Source: Ichthyophis bannanicus (taxonomy: Eukaryota; Chordata; Amphibia; Gymnophiona; Ichthyophiidae). From it: a stretch of DNA of 64,000 bases. Shown one piece after another: positions 33,772 to 44,964 of this stretch. Positions within the stretch are counted from its first letter, which is position 1, and each line of letters opens with the position of its first letter. The notes under the pieces are model-generated. The model searched no databases. It had not been told where the DNA came from and saw nothing but the letters and a program-made list of their open reading frames with translations. A program made the translations under genes and the position numbers. The stretch is from positions 196,284,184 to 196,348,183 of the forward strand of contig CM066044.1 of the NCBI GenBank assembly GCA_033557465.1. The letters are read 5' to 3'.

Positions 33772-35200
33772 TTTTACTTACCAGATAATGTCCTTTCCTT
33801 GAGTCCTGCTAGACCAGTCCAAACAAGTGGATTGTGTTAAGATAACCTTGGCATTTTATCGGTTTCAATGACATCACTCCCATACCTCTATCAGCCTGAG
33901 CCATTATTCATCCCAAAGCATATGGAGAATGCATGGAAAACCTCACACAAGCTCAACATGGGCAACAATGATGAATCAATCAGAGAAACTATGTATAGGT
34001 CAGTCTGAACAACAGGGCTATCAGTAGGATATGGACCTGCAAAAATCAAGCATATAAATCATAGCGGATCAAGGTACTGCCACAACAGACCAAACACATT
34101 TCCCAGGATGGGTCCCGGATTGGTCTAGCAGGACTCAAGGACAGGACGTTATCTGGTAAGTAATATATGTCACCTTCCATATTGTCCAGCTGGACGTACC
34201 AAAGCTATGCCTCTACTGCGCAGGAAGACAACAGCTCATAAACCTTGAGCAAAAGGCTGTGTCCACCCAAGCAGTAATGCTTGACAAAAAGTGGAAAGTG
34301 ATGCCTACGTTGCCACCCAACAATGTCTGAAGGGGCTATTGAGCTATGCTCTACATATGAGGACGCTTGCGCCCGAGTAGAATGGACATGCAAATCTTCT
34401 GGAACCAGCCGGTTCTGTCACAGATATGCTGAGGCAATGGCTTTCTTGCAGCAGCCAAATCTACCTTGGGGCACTGGATCAACACCCTTGCGCAGACCAA
34501 TAAGCAGCACAAAAAGGATAATTGGACTTAAGGAATTCGTCACTTCCAAGTTACAGAAAAGCACCCTCTAGACATCCACAAAATGAAGATACTTCTCTTC
34601 CTCTGCACTGCTCCTTAGAAAAGAAGGGCAAGCAAACCACCTGGTTCATATGAAAGAGATATCACCTTGGGCAAAAAGGAAGGCACGGGCCAAATGGAAA
34701 CAACCTCTGAAAAAGGACAAATATGGATACCGGCAGGTCAGAGCCTGCATCTAAGAAATCCGCCTTGCTGAAAAATCGCGACAAAGAAAAGAGTATTGAG
34801 AGTCAAGCCTTTCAGAGCAACAAGTTTCAGAGGCTCAAGACTCTGACACCAGGGCCCTGGGCAGACAGATAGATCCCAGGAAGGGACAAATGACTAAAAA
34901 GGAAGACGCAGACACCAGACTCCTTGAAGAAAAAACGTGAAACATCTGACCTCTGAAACAGGACAAGGCTGGCACCTGGACTTTCAGGTAGGTAAAGGAA
35001 AAAAAATTCCTTTCCAGACTGTCCTGCAGAACACCAGACATGGTACCTTAGCAGACTTCGGAACAAGCTGTTATGTGCCGCACCCATGCTCAAAGAGGCA
35101 CTAGACTCACACATATGCCTTCCAGGCTTTGAGCAGAGCGGAAACTACTGCAGGAGATGTGTGAAATTTTCTGTCTGTTCTTTATTTAAGAGACTCATGG
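33772..35200 (-). pseudogene. DIRS copy F, 3' end with ICR and recombinase relic
   Basis: The left terminal repeat starts at about 33772 ('ttttacttaccagataatgt'). The ICR lies at about 34110-34185, where 'gtctagcaggactcaaggac' and 'ggtaagtaatatatgtcacc' mirror the tip. The spacer between them is collinear with the two halves flanking CR1 copy 2 in DIRS copy J. Rightward, minus-strand recombinase relics include 'HVHSTRAQASSYVEHSSIAP' (34393-34205), with the His-x-x-Arg box. The remainder to 35200 is decayed, and the other terminus is missing. Confidence 0.75.
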
Positions 35201-35930
35201 GCTAATTCAGCTTTTATCATAACCTCTCTATCGAGATATTTATGCATTTAGCCAGTATATCCTGAAGATACCTCATTCTGAGCCATGTGCTTGAGCAACT
35301 GTTGACTTTTCCCCCCCAAGTTCTCTCAGGAACATATTTCAAAGGCTCTCCCAGTGGCATAAGTTTGACCCAAGCATCCCAGTTGCTCTGGATCTGCCCT
35401 CGTCTCCGACTCAAACTTACACCCCTGCTTGATACTAAATCAGAGGTTTTTAGGCTCTGTGACTAGTCATGGAAAAGAACAGGAAATGGCACATGCCAAC
35501 ATCAGTTTTCTGCTCCATGCCACAGTCCTCAGAGCAACATCCATTAGCACCAGTACCCTAAAAGAGTATGGTAGGAATAAAGGGCCTAGCCCTTACAAAG
35601 CACTCTGTCAAACTAGTCAAGAGAAGATTTGAGATTCTGCAGCACAGAATCTTCAGACTGGTTAGTAAAATGTGGTGCTGAAGCAGATATCTGTAGCTGA
35701 TAACACAAACACACTGTCTTCTAGAGAACCTATTCAATGCCATTACAACAGAATTTTATGCAATCCTCCATCTGCAAGCACTACTTCCCTTTCAAACTTT
35801 GCCCGGCCTAGAAAACAGCACCCAAAACAGGAATTCAAATCTCTCTTGTATGAAAACATTCTACCATTATAATCCAGTCACAGAACATTCTTTAAAAAAA
35901 AAAAAAGGAAGTTGTGTGTGATCAGAGAAT
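35201..35930. other. No recognised feature
   Basis: Unassigned sequence between two decayed DIRS copies. It may contain further decayed recombinase or RNase H sequence of copy F, but no motif is clear. Confidence 0.35.
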
Positions 35931-36199
35931 TTTTACATTCTTCATATTTTCATTCCTTGAATCCTGCCAGATGAAAGGGTTGTTTCCTTGTGAGGAGGCG
36001 GCGGCAGACTTGAGTAACGTTAAGGGATGTCATCACTTGGCATTTCTACTGGTGCAGCACAGAGAGAAACAAGTATGAAACTTCCCAAGTAGTGAGCAAA
36101 ACTGAAAAGGAAAAACAAAAGGGGGGGGGGGGACGAAACAAACCTACCAACCCCAAACCCCCTACCTACGCTAAATAACCAAACAATAAATTGCAACAA

Positions 36200-36425
36200 A
36201 CTAGGTAGCTGGGTTCAAAACAGATTTGGATGAGTTCCTGGAGGGAAAAATCCATAAACCTTTATTAAAAAGGACTGGGAAAATCCCCTGGGACAAGCAG
36301 TATGGCATATGTCTACCTTTGGGAACCAGGCAGGTATTTGAGACCTGGAATGGCCACTGTTGAAAACAGGATACTGAGCATGATGAACCCTTGGTCTGAT
36401 TCAGTATGGCATATCTTATGTTCTT
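36200..36425 (+). mobile_element. CR1 3'-end fragment in DIRS copy G
   Basis: Plus-strand CR1 tail: 'gatgagttcctggagggaaa', 'atggccactgttgaaaacag', 'ttggtctgattcagtatggc' and terminal 'atatcttatgttc'. Only about 225 bp is present, the usual severe 5' truncation. Confidence 0.8.
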
Positions 36426-37399
36426 TAAAATATTTAGCTCTCTTATAAATAACTCTGCAGACGACACAGACTGACAAGGGCTTCCAAACTTGTAGGAGGA
36501 GAAGTCTTCCAAACAAGTCCTGGATTAGTCCAGCAGAATTCAAGGCAAGAAAGTTATCAGGTATATAAACTCTTCTCTTATTTTACTAGACCAGTCCACA
36601 TGAGTGGGATGTAGCCAATGTGGGAGGAAGATGACGCTCTAGAAAGAGCTTCCTTGCCAAAGGTGCAATCTGCACAGACTTTCACATGCAGCCTACAGTG
36701 CTTCACAAAAGCTACTCAGACACAAGCAGGTAACCACCTTACAAATATATGCCAAGGCACAGAGGCAGACCCTGCCCAAACAAGGCCTGTGCTCTAGTGG
36801 AGTGAGCTCCAACTCCCTCAAAAAGGAATGCTGAACCAACACCCTCCAGAGAACATGGCCACTGCCTTCCTTTTCTCAGACCACTGAAGAGGACAATGAT
36901 GATTTGAGTGACTAGTGATTGGTGGTCAAATATCTGGAGGTTACTAATCTCCTCACATTTACCAGATGTAGAGCAGGGTCCAACCAAAGATTCTCCTGAG
37001 AGAAGAAGGGGAGAATGATGGTATGGTTAAGGTGAAAAGGAGATCATCCTTTTGGAGGCAGAAGCAGTCGAGATGACCAAAAAAGATTTGCTGCAGCTCT
37101 GACAGCTGCCTGGTGGACGAACAGCCACAAGGAAGCCACCCTGAGGATCAAATCTTTGAGAAAGACAGTATGAATGGGCTCAAAGCAGAGCCCCTGCAGT
37201 ATCTTCAACATGTGTGAGAAGGTACTGGATGCACAGATCTACTTCACTTCCTTAAGTGAACAGGAAACATCAGGGAGTGAACCCAAAGATATCCACTGAA
37301 CACCAGAGCTGCTACCTGAACCTTGAGAGAAATTAGGGCCAACCCCTGATCAAGACCAAGCTGCAAAAAGGGGAAAACAGCCACTAAATCTGCTTTATT

Positions 37400-37660
37400 G
37401 GCCTCTAGGGCTTAAGAGTTTATAGTTTATTAGAATCTTGATATACCGCCTTTTGCAGCGTTAAGTTGTTTATAATAAAACTGGGTATCAGAAAAATGAA
37501 AGGACTCCAGTAACATGAAAGGAAAGCATACTCATACAGAAGATAATGGAAGGAAGAGGAGAGCAGGCTATACATAATACAGTCAGTTAGTGGTGTGATC
37601 AAATGCACTGAGAAATGGATGCATCTTTAGAGCTCTTAAATTTTTTGAAAGACAGGTCAG
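37400..37660. repeat. Dispersed repeat tail ('gatataccgcctttt' type)
   Basis: 'tttattagaatcttgatata' and 'taccgcctttt' followed by 'ataataaaactgggtatcag' resembles a segment at 42605-42690 ('ttattaaaacttgatatatc'). It looks like the 3' tail of a LINE or SINE family on the minus strand. The boundaries are approximate. Confidence 0.4.
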
Positions 37661-38719
37661 AGTGTAGATTGTTCCAAAAATTGGGAGGGGGAGGGAGGGA
37701 AAAAAAAAGGCAGAATGTCTAGGTGACTCAAGTCTGGCCTGTGAAGCAGAGGGGAGAAAGACAATTGGTATGACTTGAACGCAGCAAACTGGAGGGAGCA
37801 AACTTTCACATAAGCCAAGAAAGTAGAGGCGCACTGGGACCTGAGACTTCTCCAAAGGAACTCTTTTTGGACAGCCTATGCATCTCAAGTACCAAACCAT
37901 AAAATGACAAGGGAACAAGATCTTCCATCATTAGGGACCCTTGCTGCAGAATGCCTCAGAGAGGGGACCCCGCCCACAGGACTAACTGATTTGCATATCG
38001 TGGTCCGTGCAGCCAACCCAAAGGTGAGACCGAATCCCATGCAGAAGATAACTCACCAACAGTCAAGGAGGAAGACATGCAGGTGCTCTACTAGGGGCAT
38101 TCCAGCAGCAGAGCATCCATTTTAGCATTCTCATAAGTGGTCATTAAGAAAAGTGCTGAAAAGCCCCACACATCTGTACTATGAGGATGAATGCATGAAA
38201 GCTTAATTCCCACTTTCCGGGAACTGCAAGGTACTGACTCAAGAAGTCTGCATGCACATTCGGTACCAGGCCCCCCCATAGGAGGTTTCCCATCATGCCA
38301 AAAAAGTGTGCCCCAGACATTCCTGCCACAACTAGGACCAAAAAGAGCAGCAGTGGGCAAAATAAATGCTGAGGGATGCAGGCTGCAATGGGCTAAGTGG
38401 CTGAGCATGGCAGTGAGAAGGGGGGGGAGGGGGGAGTGCAAGGGTCACAGCAAAAAGTCCCAAAAAGATAAATTCCAGCAACTGTCTGGCTGCCTGGTGA
38501 AACCTAGAAGCCCCAAGTCCACATAAGCCTGGAAGGCAGAGCTGGCAAGTTTTTTTTTTTTTTTAAATTTAGAGCTGTTCTATTGCTAGCAAGGAGAGCG
38601 CCAATTAAAGTACATCGCTAATCAATTTTTTTAACTTTCGGCTAACAATCCACGAGAAAAAAGTTTGGAAGAGTTGGGTTTATTTAGGATGAAAAAAACA
38701 TGACTAAGGGATGATGTAA

Positions 38720-39479
38720 ATGATAATTACACTTACCTGGTAATTGTAGTTCCTTGAGTGACGACAGTTCAGTCCTCTACCTCTGGTGGTTCTTTTTTTT
38801 TTTTTTTGTAAACGCACTGCTCTCCCGGGAAAAGAGACCCCCCCCCCTTCCCTGTGGGGCGGCTGAAAAGGTCAAAAAACTACAAAAAAGAAACCAACAA
38901 AAGAAGCCAACAAAAACAATTAAAACAAATGAAATCAAGAAAAATATCACCCTTGCCTTGCCCAGCCACGGGATCGGGAGTCTCCTTGCTACCATGCGGC
39001 TGCTCCGCGGCACAGAAAATGGCCACCGAGAATGCCGACGAGAGGGAAAAAGGCACCAAATGCACTGCGAGTGCCCCTGCACTTTTGGAGAAGGTGTGTC
39101 CCTGAGAAAGGCAGCCCGACGCTGGTGGATCGCTTACCGGCCAGGTCTGCAGCTCCCCTGCTGAAACTGACCTGTCTTGTGCCTCCAGACGCGGGCCCGA
39201 AGCTCTGCCGCTTTGATCCACTGCAGTCTGCTAAGCCACATAAGGGCAGGCACTGTGGCCCAGAAGATGCTTCCTCTTTAAGAAGGGCTCTCCCCCGTAG
39301 AGTCCGGGGGGAAGAGACCTCTGGGCCACCGCATGGGGGACAACTCGACTTCATGAGCCAGAACCCCCAAAAATCAAGAACAGGCACAGGCAGAGAGCAA
39401 GAAAGCCGGGAGGTACTTTTTTTTTTTTTTTAAAGAACCACCAGAGGTAGAGGACTGAACTGGAGGAACGATAAGGAAA
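38720..39479. mobile_element. Short non-autonomous DIRS derivative, copy H
   Basis: 760 bp. The left tip 'tgataattacacttacctgg' and the right tip 'ggaggaacgataaggaaa' are those of DIRS copy E. The inner ends 'cctctacctctggtggttct' and its inverted counterpart at 39434-39456 form a terminal inverted repeat followed by T-runs. The interior resembles only the 5' leader/gag start of copy E (GC-rich, 'aaaatggcc'). RT, RNase H, recombinase and ICR are absent. It appears to be an internally deleted element, possibly mobilised in trans. Confidence 0.75.
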
Positions 39480-39501
39480 CAGTAGTTCTTGAATACATAA
39501 A

Positions 39502-40640
39502 GCGTAGTTACTCACCTGTAACAGGTGTTTCCAGGGACAGCAGGAATCAGTCCTTACATATGGGTGACAACAGAGCCAGCGCAGAGCATTTCTCCAGCTT
39601 ACGCATGCGTGGTCCCCTTCCTGCCCAAGGGTGCCATCTTGCTCAGTCAGATGACATAGCAAAAAAAGGACTTAAACAATGTAGAAAGGCAACTCCAAGG
39701 GGAGGAGGGAGAGTTGTGAGGACCTATTCCTACTGTCCATGGAGAACACATATTACAGGTAACTATGTTTTCGCCAGGAAAAAACAGGAAGTCAGTCCTC
39801 ACATATGGGACTCCCTAGCTCCAGACTGCTGAGGAGCGAGCCATGACAGTACCACATCGGGTAGCCATGAGTTGCAGAAGATGAGCCCCACTGAGACTCT
39901 GTAAGACCCTAGCATCCAGCAATACTATCACTCCAGTAGCCTGAACACAGAAAGGTCAGAGAGCAGGAGTTGCCTACACCCTGAAAATATTACACAGTAC
40001 TGCCTACCCGAAGGCACTGTCCCTGCGGGACTCGCTCTCCAGGCAGTAATGTATGAATCGAAGACCATGTGGTGGCCCTGCGGATTTCCAGCACGGAGCG
40101 CAGGTTTGCCACAGATGCAGCCATGGCCCGCATGCGATGTGCGGTGATCCAGTGCTCAAGGGAGAGGCCCGCTCACTCATAGGTGAGGGCAATGCAGCCT
40201 GCCACCCACCCACGTGGACAGAGTCCGCTTCATTACCAGGAGCCCCAATTTACTGGGGTCGTACGATTCAAAGAGCTGAGGAGATCTGTGATGGGCCTGG
40301 GTCCTCTGCAGGTAGAAAGACAGGGCCCTTTTGCATTCTAGCGTATGCAAGATGGGTTCCTCCCTGCCAGCGTGGGGCCATGGGAAGAAGGTGGGGAGGA
40401 CCACCTCCTGGTTGAGATGGAAGAGGGGATAGTACCTTGGGGAGGAATTTAGGATGTACAGAGCACTACCTTGTTATAGAACCTTGTATATGGCAGATCC
40501 AACACCAAGGCCTGGAGTTCACTCTCTCCGAGCTCCATGGCCACCAGAAAAACCACTTTCCAGGAGAAGTATCTCAAGTGGCCGTTGGCCAGGGGCTCGA
40601 ATGGCAGCTTGGTGAGTTGGGAGAGCACCATATTAAAGGT
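39502..40640 (-). pseudogene. DIRS copy I, 3' end with ICR and recombinase relic (copy C family)
   Basis: The left tip 'gtagttactcacctgtaaca' matches copy C at 7204. The ICR at about 39715-39810 mirrors it ('cacatattacaggtaactat', 'caggaagtcagtcctcacat'). Minus-strand recombinase: 'VVLPTFFPWPHAGREEPILH' (40404-40177), 'DPSKLGLLVMKRTLSTWVGG', and a region with 'MELGESELQALVLDLPYTRF' (40631-40449) in which the catalytic Arg box is altered. Homology stops at about 40640. Confidence 0.8.
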
Positions 40641-40800
40641 CTGGAGTTTCTAATAAAAAAGGTGCTCCTTGTGGATTTGGTACAAAAACAGACTGTGAGC
40701 CCTTCGGGGACAAGGGAAATATATATACATATACACAGTACCTGAATGTATGCCCCTTTGACCTGTAGAAAAGTGGTATATAAGCCAAGCCTAGCCTAAT
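40641..40800 (+). repeat. SINE/LINE-type 3' tail
   Basis: 'actgtgagcccttcggggac', 'gtacctgaatgta' and 'aaagtggtatataagc' form a tail also seen at 43280-43360 and at the end of the SINE at 48.6-49.0 kb. The 5' part is missing. Confidence 0.5.
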
Positions 40801-40804
40801 TTTT

Positions 40805-41095
40805 TTTTTAATTTACATTCTCTTATATACCGCACTATTCTGCATCAGTGCGGTTTACATTGAACAAACTGAAATTACATTGAAAAGGGCATTATAACTT
40901 GGAGATAACTATTTTACAGGGAACATGGGCTATGGAGGGTTAAGTGGCTTGCCCAAGACCACAAGGAGCACCTGTGGGACTAGAAACCCCAGTCCTTCCG
41001 GCCCAAGGTTGCTGTCCTCTAGTGGGATTTGAACCCCCGACCTTCCGGCCTGAAGTACCTTGCCCCAACCACTAGGCCACTTCTCCACTCCAAAT
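40805..41095 (-). mobile_element. tRNA-derived, MIR-like SINE
   Basis: On the minus strand the head is tRNA-like: A box 'gtggcctagtggttgggg' (about 41060-41078) and B box 'gggttcaaatccca' (about 41025-41038). Next comes 'cttgggcaagccacttaacc', characteristic of MIR/CORE-type SINEs, and a tail ending in an A-rich stretch (T-run on the plus strand at 40800-40812). It is transcribed by RNA polymerase III and moved by a LINE in trans. Confidence 0.75.
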
Positions 41096-41099
41096 AAAT

Positions 41100-42250
41100 A
41101 AAATGCTGCCCTTCAGTGCTCCATCTGCCCTTACCTGGGCAGTTAGTGGCTTCAGTGACAGCACAAAGAGCAGGGGAGACAAGGGGTAACCCTACCTGAT
41201 CCCCCAATTCAAGCCCTCATCCAGCTGATAAAATGTTTCGCCAATCCCATCTTCTCAAGCATGTTGAACCCTAGCAAATGTCTATTCCATGTCAACCAAA
41301 AAGAGCAGAGCCAGCAACCCCTCCTGCTGTAGCCACACAATCTTTTTAATATTATCGCCTGCTTGTCTACCAGGAACGAACCCCACTTGATCTTCCCCCA
41401 CTAATGTTGGCAAAAAAATGATTCACTCTCAGCTAGTACCTTAGCTAATAACTTTGTATTAATATTTAAAGGTATATCAGTAAGTAGGACCCATAATGAG
41501 CCAGATTCTCCCCTCCTTATGCAAAATGGTAATAAGCACCATTTGCAAAGAATCAGGGGGCATCTTCCCCTGCAAAACTGAACAACTGTAGTAAGGGGGC
41601 CCCACTAATAGCTACGCAAACAGATTATAAAAGGCTGGGGTAAGCCCATCCCGTCATGGGTGCCTTCCCAGATTTCAACCCCTTAATGGCCGATTTCAAC
41701 CCCTTAATGGCCATTTTCACCCCCCCCCCCCCTCCAAAATTTCAGCTTTTAACAACCTCCCCTGCTCTTCGGAGAAGCATGGGAGATTGACACTATCTAA
41801 ATAAGCAGCCCTCTCCTCCCTGATCCCAGCTACCTCTGAGGAATAGATTCTAGAGTAAAATTCCACAAAACAATTCAGAATATCTGAAGAGTTAGTTTAG
41901 ATTATTAAGGAGACAGGACAGTAGATTACTATCTGTCCCTGCCCCCTTTACACCCTCAATTGGAATGCTAACAACTTACCCACCCTGTTCCCAAACTCAA
42001 AGTAACACTGCTTTGCCAACTCCAACTCATGAGCTACAGCATTCATCAAGGCCACTCGATTCCACACACAATTGATACACTTCATGCTGCAACTCCTTAG
42101 AGGGTGCCCTGCCATTTTCTGCATCCTTCCTCTCTATCCTAAATAGCAAGTCCCTAACCCAGGTCTTGACAAATTTTCTTGGAATCTAGGAGCTGGCAAG
42201 TGAGATCTAGGTCACATTGCCACTGCCACCCCCATCCCTCGGCCAAAAAA
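41100..42250 (-). pseudogene. L1/Tx1-clade LINE reverse transcriptase relic
   Basis: Minus-strand translation gives 'GYPLSPLLFVLSLKPLTAQV' near 41190-41130, the 'GCPLSPLLFxLxLEPL' block of L1-type RTs. Upstream are 'EKMGLAKHFISWMR'-like sequence near 41235, a relic of the 'DQVGFVPGRQASDNI' block near 41350-41400 and 'ILAKVLAE'-like sequence near 41430. Stops and frameshifts are frequent and no active-site Asp pair was found. A 23-bp direct duplication ('gatttcaaccccttaatggc' plus 3 bp) lies at 41671-41716. Confidence 0.6.
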
Positions 42251-43460
42251 AAAAAGTATATCACAGTTCCTTTTAAAAGGACCTTAAAACCACAAGACTA
42301 GCTCGAACTTCCTCCAAGCATTCAGAGAGCCAAGCATGGTGGGGATGTCTAATGCCACATTTTTCGGGGCTGCAGTAAAAAAAAAAAAAAAAAAAAAAAA
42401 GCCACACCCATTTCAAGGCATAAAATGCTAGGCAACAGGGTGACCTGGTGCCCAGGATTTGTTGAGTCCTGCTCTAGAAATTGGCATTTCTGTAAATAAG
42501 CTGATGCAGTGAACTGTGCACATGAAGCGGTTTGGCACTTTCCTGCTTTTGCACATCATAGTTTATTGTATCTAGAGCAAAGCTCTCTTTTAACATGTGT
42601 TTATGCTTTATTAAAACTTGATATATCGCCCTTCAGTAAATATCAAGATGGTTTCCAATAAAAGTACAATACTTAAAAGGAGGAGAAACAGAAATCCATG
42701 GCATAAAACAGAAAAGACCAGGTCATATTTACACTGAAGGGAGAGAGGAGGGCGAGGACTTGATGAACTAGGAAAATACACTGAAGCTCAGCACGCAGTT
42801 CCAACACAAAAGTTTCTACATTAGCTCTAGTAGGTCAAATAATATTTCTAACACTTTAGTAGGACGGAAAAAAGGTCAGACAAGATAGGATGATGGCAGC
42901 CCTCATAGTAATAATATTTATGAAACTGAATTATTTTTGTAAACACAATGGCCCTCTCTACCCCATCAAGTTCTTATTGTCAACCACCCTCCCCTAATGC
43001 ATGTCCCAGAAGTTACCTTCTAAGATAGTTGAATTTCTAGTTGTAGAACCTAAAGTAAATTAATCGTCTTTAATATTATTCTACAACACACTCCCTATTA
43101 CAAACGCTTTTCTAAGTGATTTGCTGTACATGTTTCTACTTACCTCTTAATAAAAGAACAGCATACAATAACTCACCTCTTGGAAACTGCTTTTGGATCC
43201 TGTCCTCACTCTCTTGTCCCCCTATTTATGTACATCTTACCTCTGATCCCCAGTTTTGCTGTTTTTGTCTTGATTAGATTTTAAGCTCTGATGAACAGGG
43301 ACTGTGTCTTACATCTATGTGTATAGTACTGCCTGCGCCCTGTAGCACTATTCAAATAATTAGTTGTAGTACTTCTGTAATAAGAAATCGTTTCTAGACG
43401 AACTCACAATTGCATTTCGATTCAATGCACCTAGAAACATCTTAAGAGAAGAATCAATAA
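42251..43460. other. Mixed old repeat DNA, mostly unassigned
   Basis: It contains an A-run (42377-42400), a repeat tail at 42600-42690 of the same type as 37400, and a SINE-like tail at 43255-43365 ('gattagattttaagctctga', 'cagggactgtgtctta'). No coding sequence is recognised. Confidence 0.4.
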
Positions 43461-43979
43461 AAACTATTACTCAAACTCACCATGTTGGCAGGGAAGCGTC
43501 GTTTTCAGGGAATTTAGTTGCTGGGATATGGGTTTCCCCCAGGTCATGTCATGCTCTCGGCAAGTTGGCACTAAAATTGCACATCTCACCTACTAAAAAA
43601 AATTGTTTATAGGAAGTCCCCCTCCTCTAACGACCGCACAGACCACCCCTCCTCACAGACTTGTTTCAGGAACCCATCGTTTTCTTAAATCACAACCAGA
43701 GAAAGCCCTCTTCCAGAACTGAACAACTTCAATAAACAGGGGGCACAAGAGAGATGCTATATAAGTTAAACCCGCATAAATACCCAACGACTGAGGAACA
43801 CTTAAGTCAAGAAATGCCCTCCGTTAAATAATAAAAACTAGAACACGGAACCTTTCCTCGGGAAATGAAAGCCCCCGCCAGTGATAAGAAACAAGGCAAG
43901 AACCGCTTTATCAGTTGTACATTCTCCCTCCACACTCCAGTTCTCCCTCAACACCTCAGGCCTTCCTCCCCCTAACTAC

Positions 43980-44430
43980 CCCTCCTAGCCCGGATATCGT
44001 CATCAGCGTGAGTCTTCTTGAGGGCAGAGGAGCCTGAAGAAAACAACGGAAGCGGGAGACAGAAAAGCCAAGCCTCTCTCTGGATGCTAAAGTCCAACCC
44101 GTTTCAGCTCATTCTGCCCAGTTAATTTCCTCATTCCCTCCAACCCCAGAGTGAGGCTTAGAGCGCATGACTCACCCCACCCCCTACCTCACTATTTTTC
44201 ACCTCCCCCTATCCCCTGTCTTGTCCAACGGAAACAGGCTCTGGATGGAACCGGACGAAGCTAGATTCGATGCCAAGGGGCGGGAGAAGGGTGAGAAAAG
44301 GGATGCTTAGCCAATTGTGAATGGGGCTAGGATACGTCAGAGAATGACGTCTGGAGGTCAAGTGGTTTGCTGAAACTGACGCTTTTCAGTGCCATAGTTG
44401 TGAAGTAAACGGTTTTATGTGCGAGGAATG
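43980..44430. promoter_or_regulatory. Possible promoter-like segment in non-repetitive DNA
   Basis: CpG-containing stretch with no repeat similarity. It has a GC box-like 'ggggcggga' at 44278, ETS-like 'cggaag' near 44047, and two CRE-like motifs 'acgtcagagaatgacgtct' at 44335-44353. A first exon or CpG-poor promoter of a neighbouring host gene is possible, in either direction. No ORF or splice pattern confirms it. Confidence 0.2.
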
Positions 44431-44839
44431 TGGAAGAAAATAGCAGAAGCAGCGTGTATGATGTTTAAGGGACTTTTTCGCAAGCTTTATGTTACTAGTT
44501 TATAAAGCAGTGCTGGACTGGGTAGATGTGCAGATTTGGATTTCCATCTCAGCTGAGGTGAAATATAAAGAATGTTGCTTCTTTCTGGAAAATAGCAATA
44601 ACCAAACAAATGCTGAAGGTGTTTTATTTTTGCAAGGGATTTTGTGGCTATTTTGATTTCATAAGAGCTATTTGATTATGACTTTCAAAACTTGAATATC
44701 AATGACACCTCGCCCGTCCCTTACATTCTGCACTGACGTTTAGAATCTAAGGACTGGCTTGCTAGGTGGAGGTGTGCAAGGTCTTGGCAACTACCAGAGT
44801 CTGCAGTGACACTCGCAACCAAGAAGCAGTAGTACCAAG

Positions 44840-44962
44840 AGCGAGGTGAAAAACGACTAGCAATGTGGATATATATTGTAAATCTTTATTGTAGAGGCAA
44901 TGTTCCCGCTATACATGGCTGTGTTTCAGCTAGTGCCTTTGTCAGGTTGTGGAAACCTCAAA
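44840..44962 (-). repeat. Penelope-like terminal sequence with hammerhead-like motif, piece 1
   Basis: On the minus strand this reads 'cctgacaaaggcactagctg', 'aaacacagccatg' and then 'acaataaagattta'. A CTGA... core followed by GAAAC is the skeleton of the hammerhead ribozymes in Penelope-like termini. The core is degenerate (CTGACAA instead of CTGANGA). A related piece lies on the other side of the mariner. Confidence 0.4.
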
Positions 44963-44964
44963 TA

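Larger units (their letters stand above)
35931..38480 (-). pseudogene. DIRS copy G, decayed
   Basis: The left end near 35931 has 'cattccttgaatcctgcca'. An ICR-like segment lies at about 36525-36600 ('gcagaattcaaggcaagaaa' then 'actagaccagtccacatgag'). Minus-strand recombinase relic 'GAHSTRAQALFGQGLPLCLG' at about 36810-36745. An RNase H end at 38340-38144 reads 'VHADFLSQYLAVPGKWELSF', corresponding to 'VMVDFLSRVQVDAGEWELNP' in copy E. A CR1 fragment sits in its terminal spacer, and another repeat near 37400-37660. The rest to gag is missing. Confidence 0.65.

Noticed and set aside
41019..41080. Functional tRNA gene
   Set aside because: A and B boxes are present but there is no cloverleaf; the sequence continues into a MIR-like SINE body.
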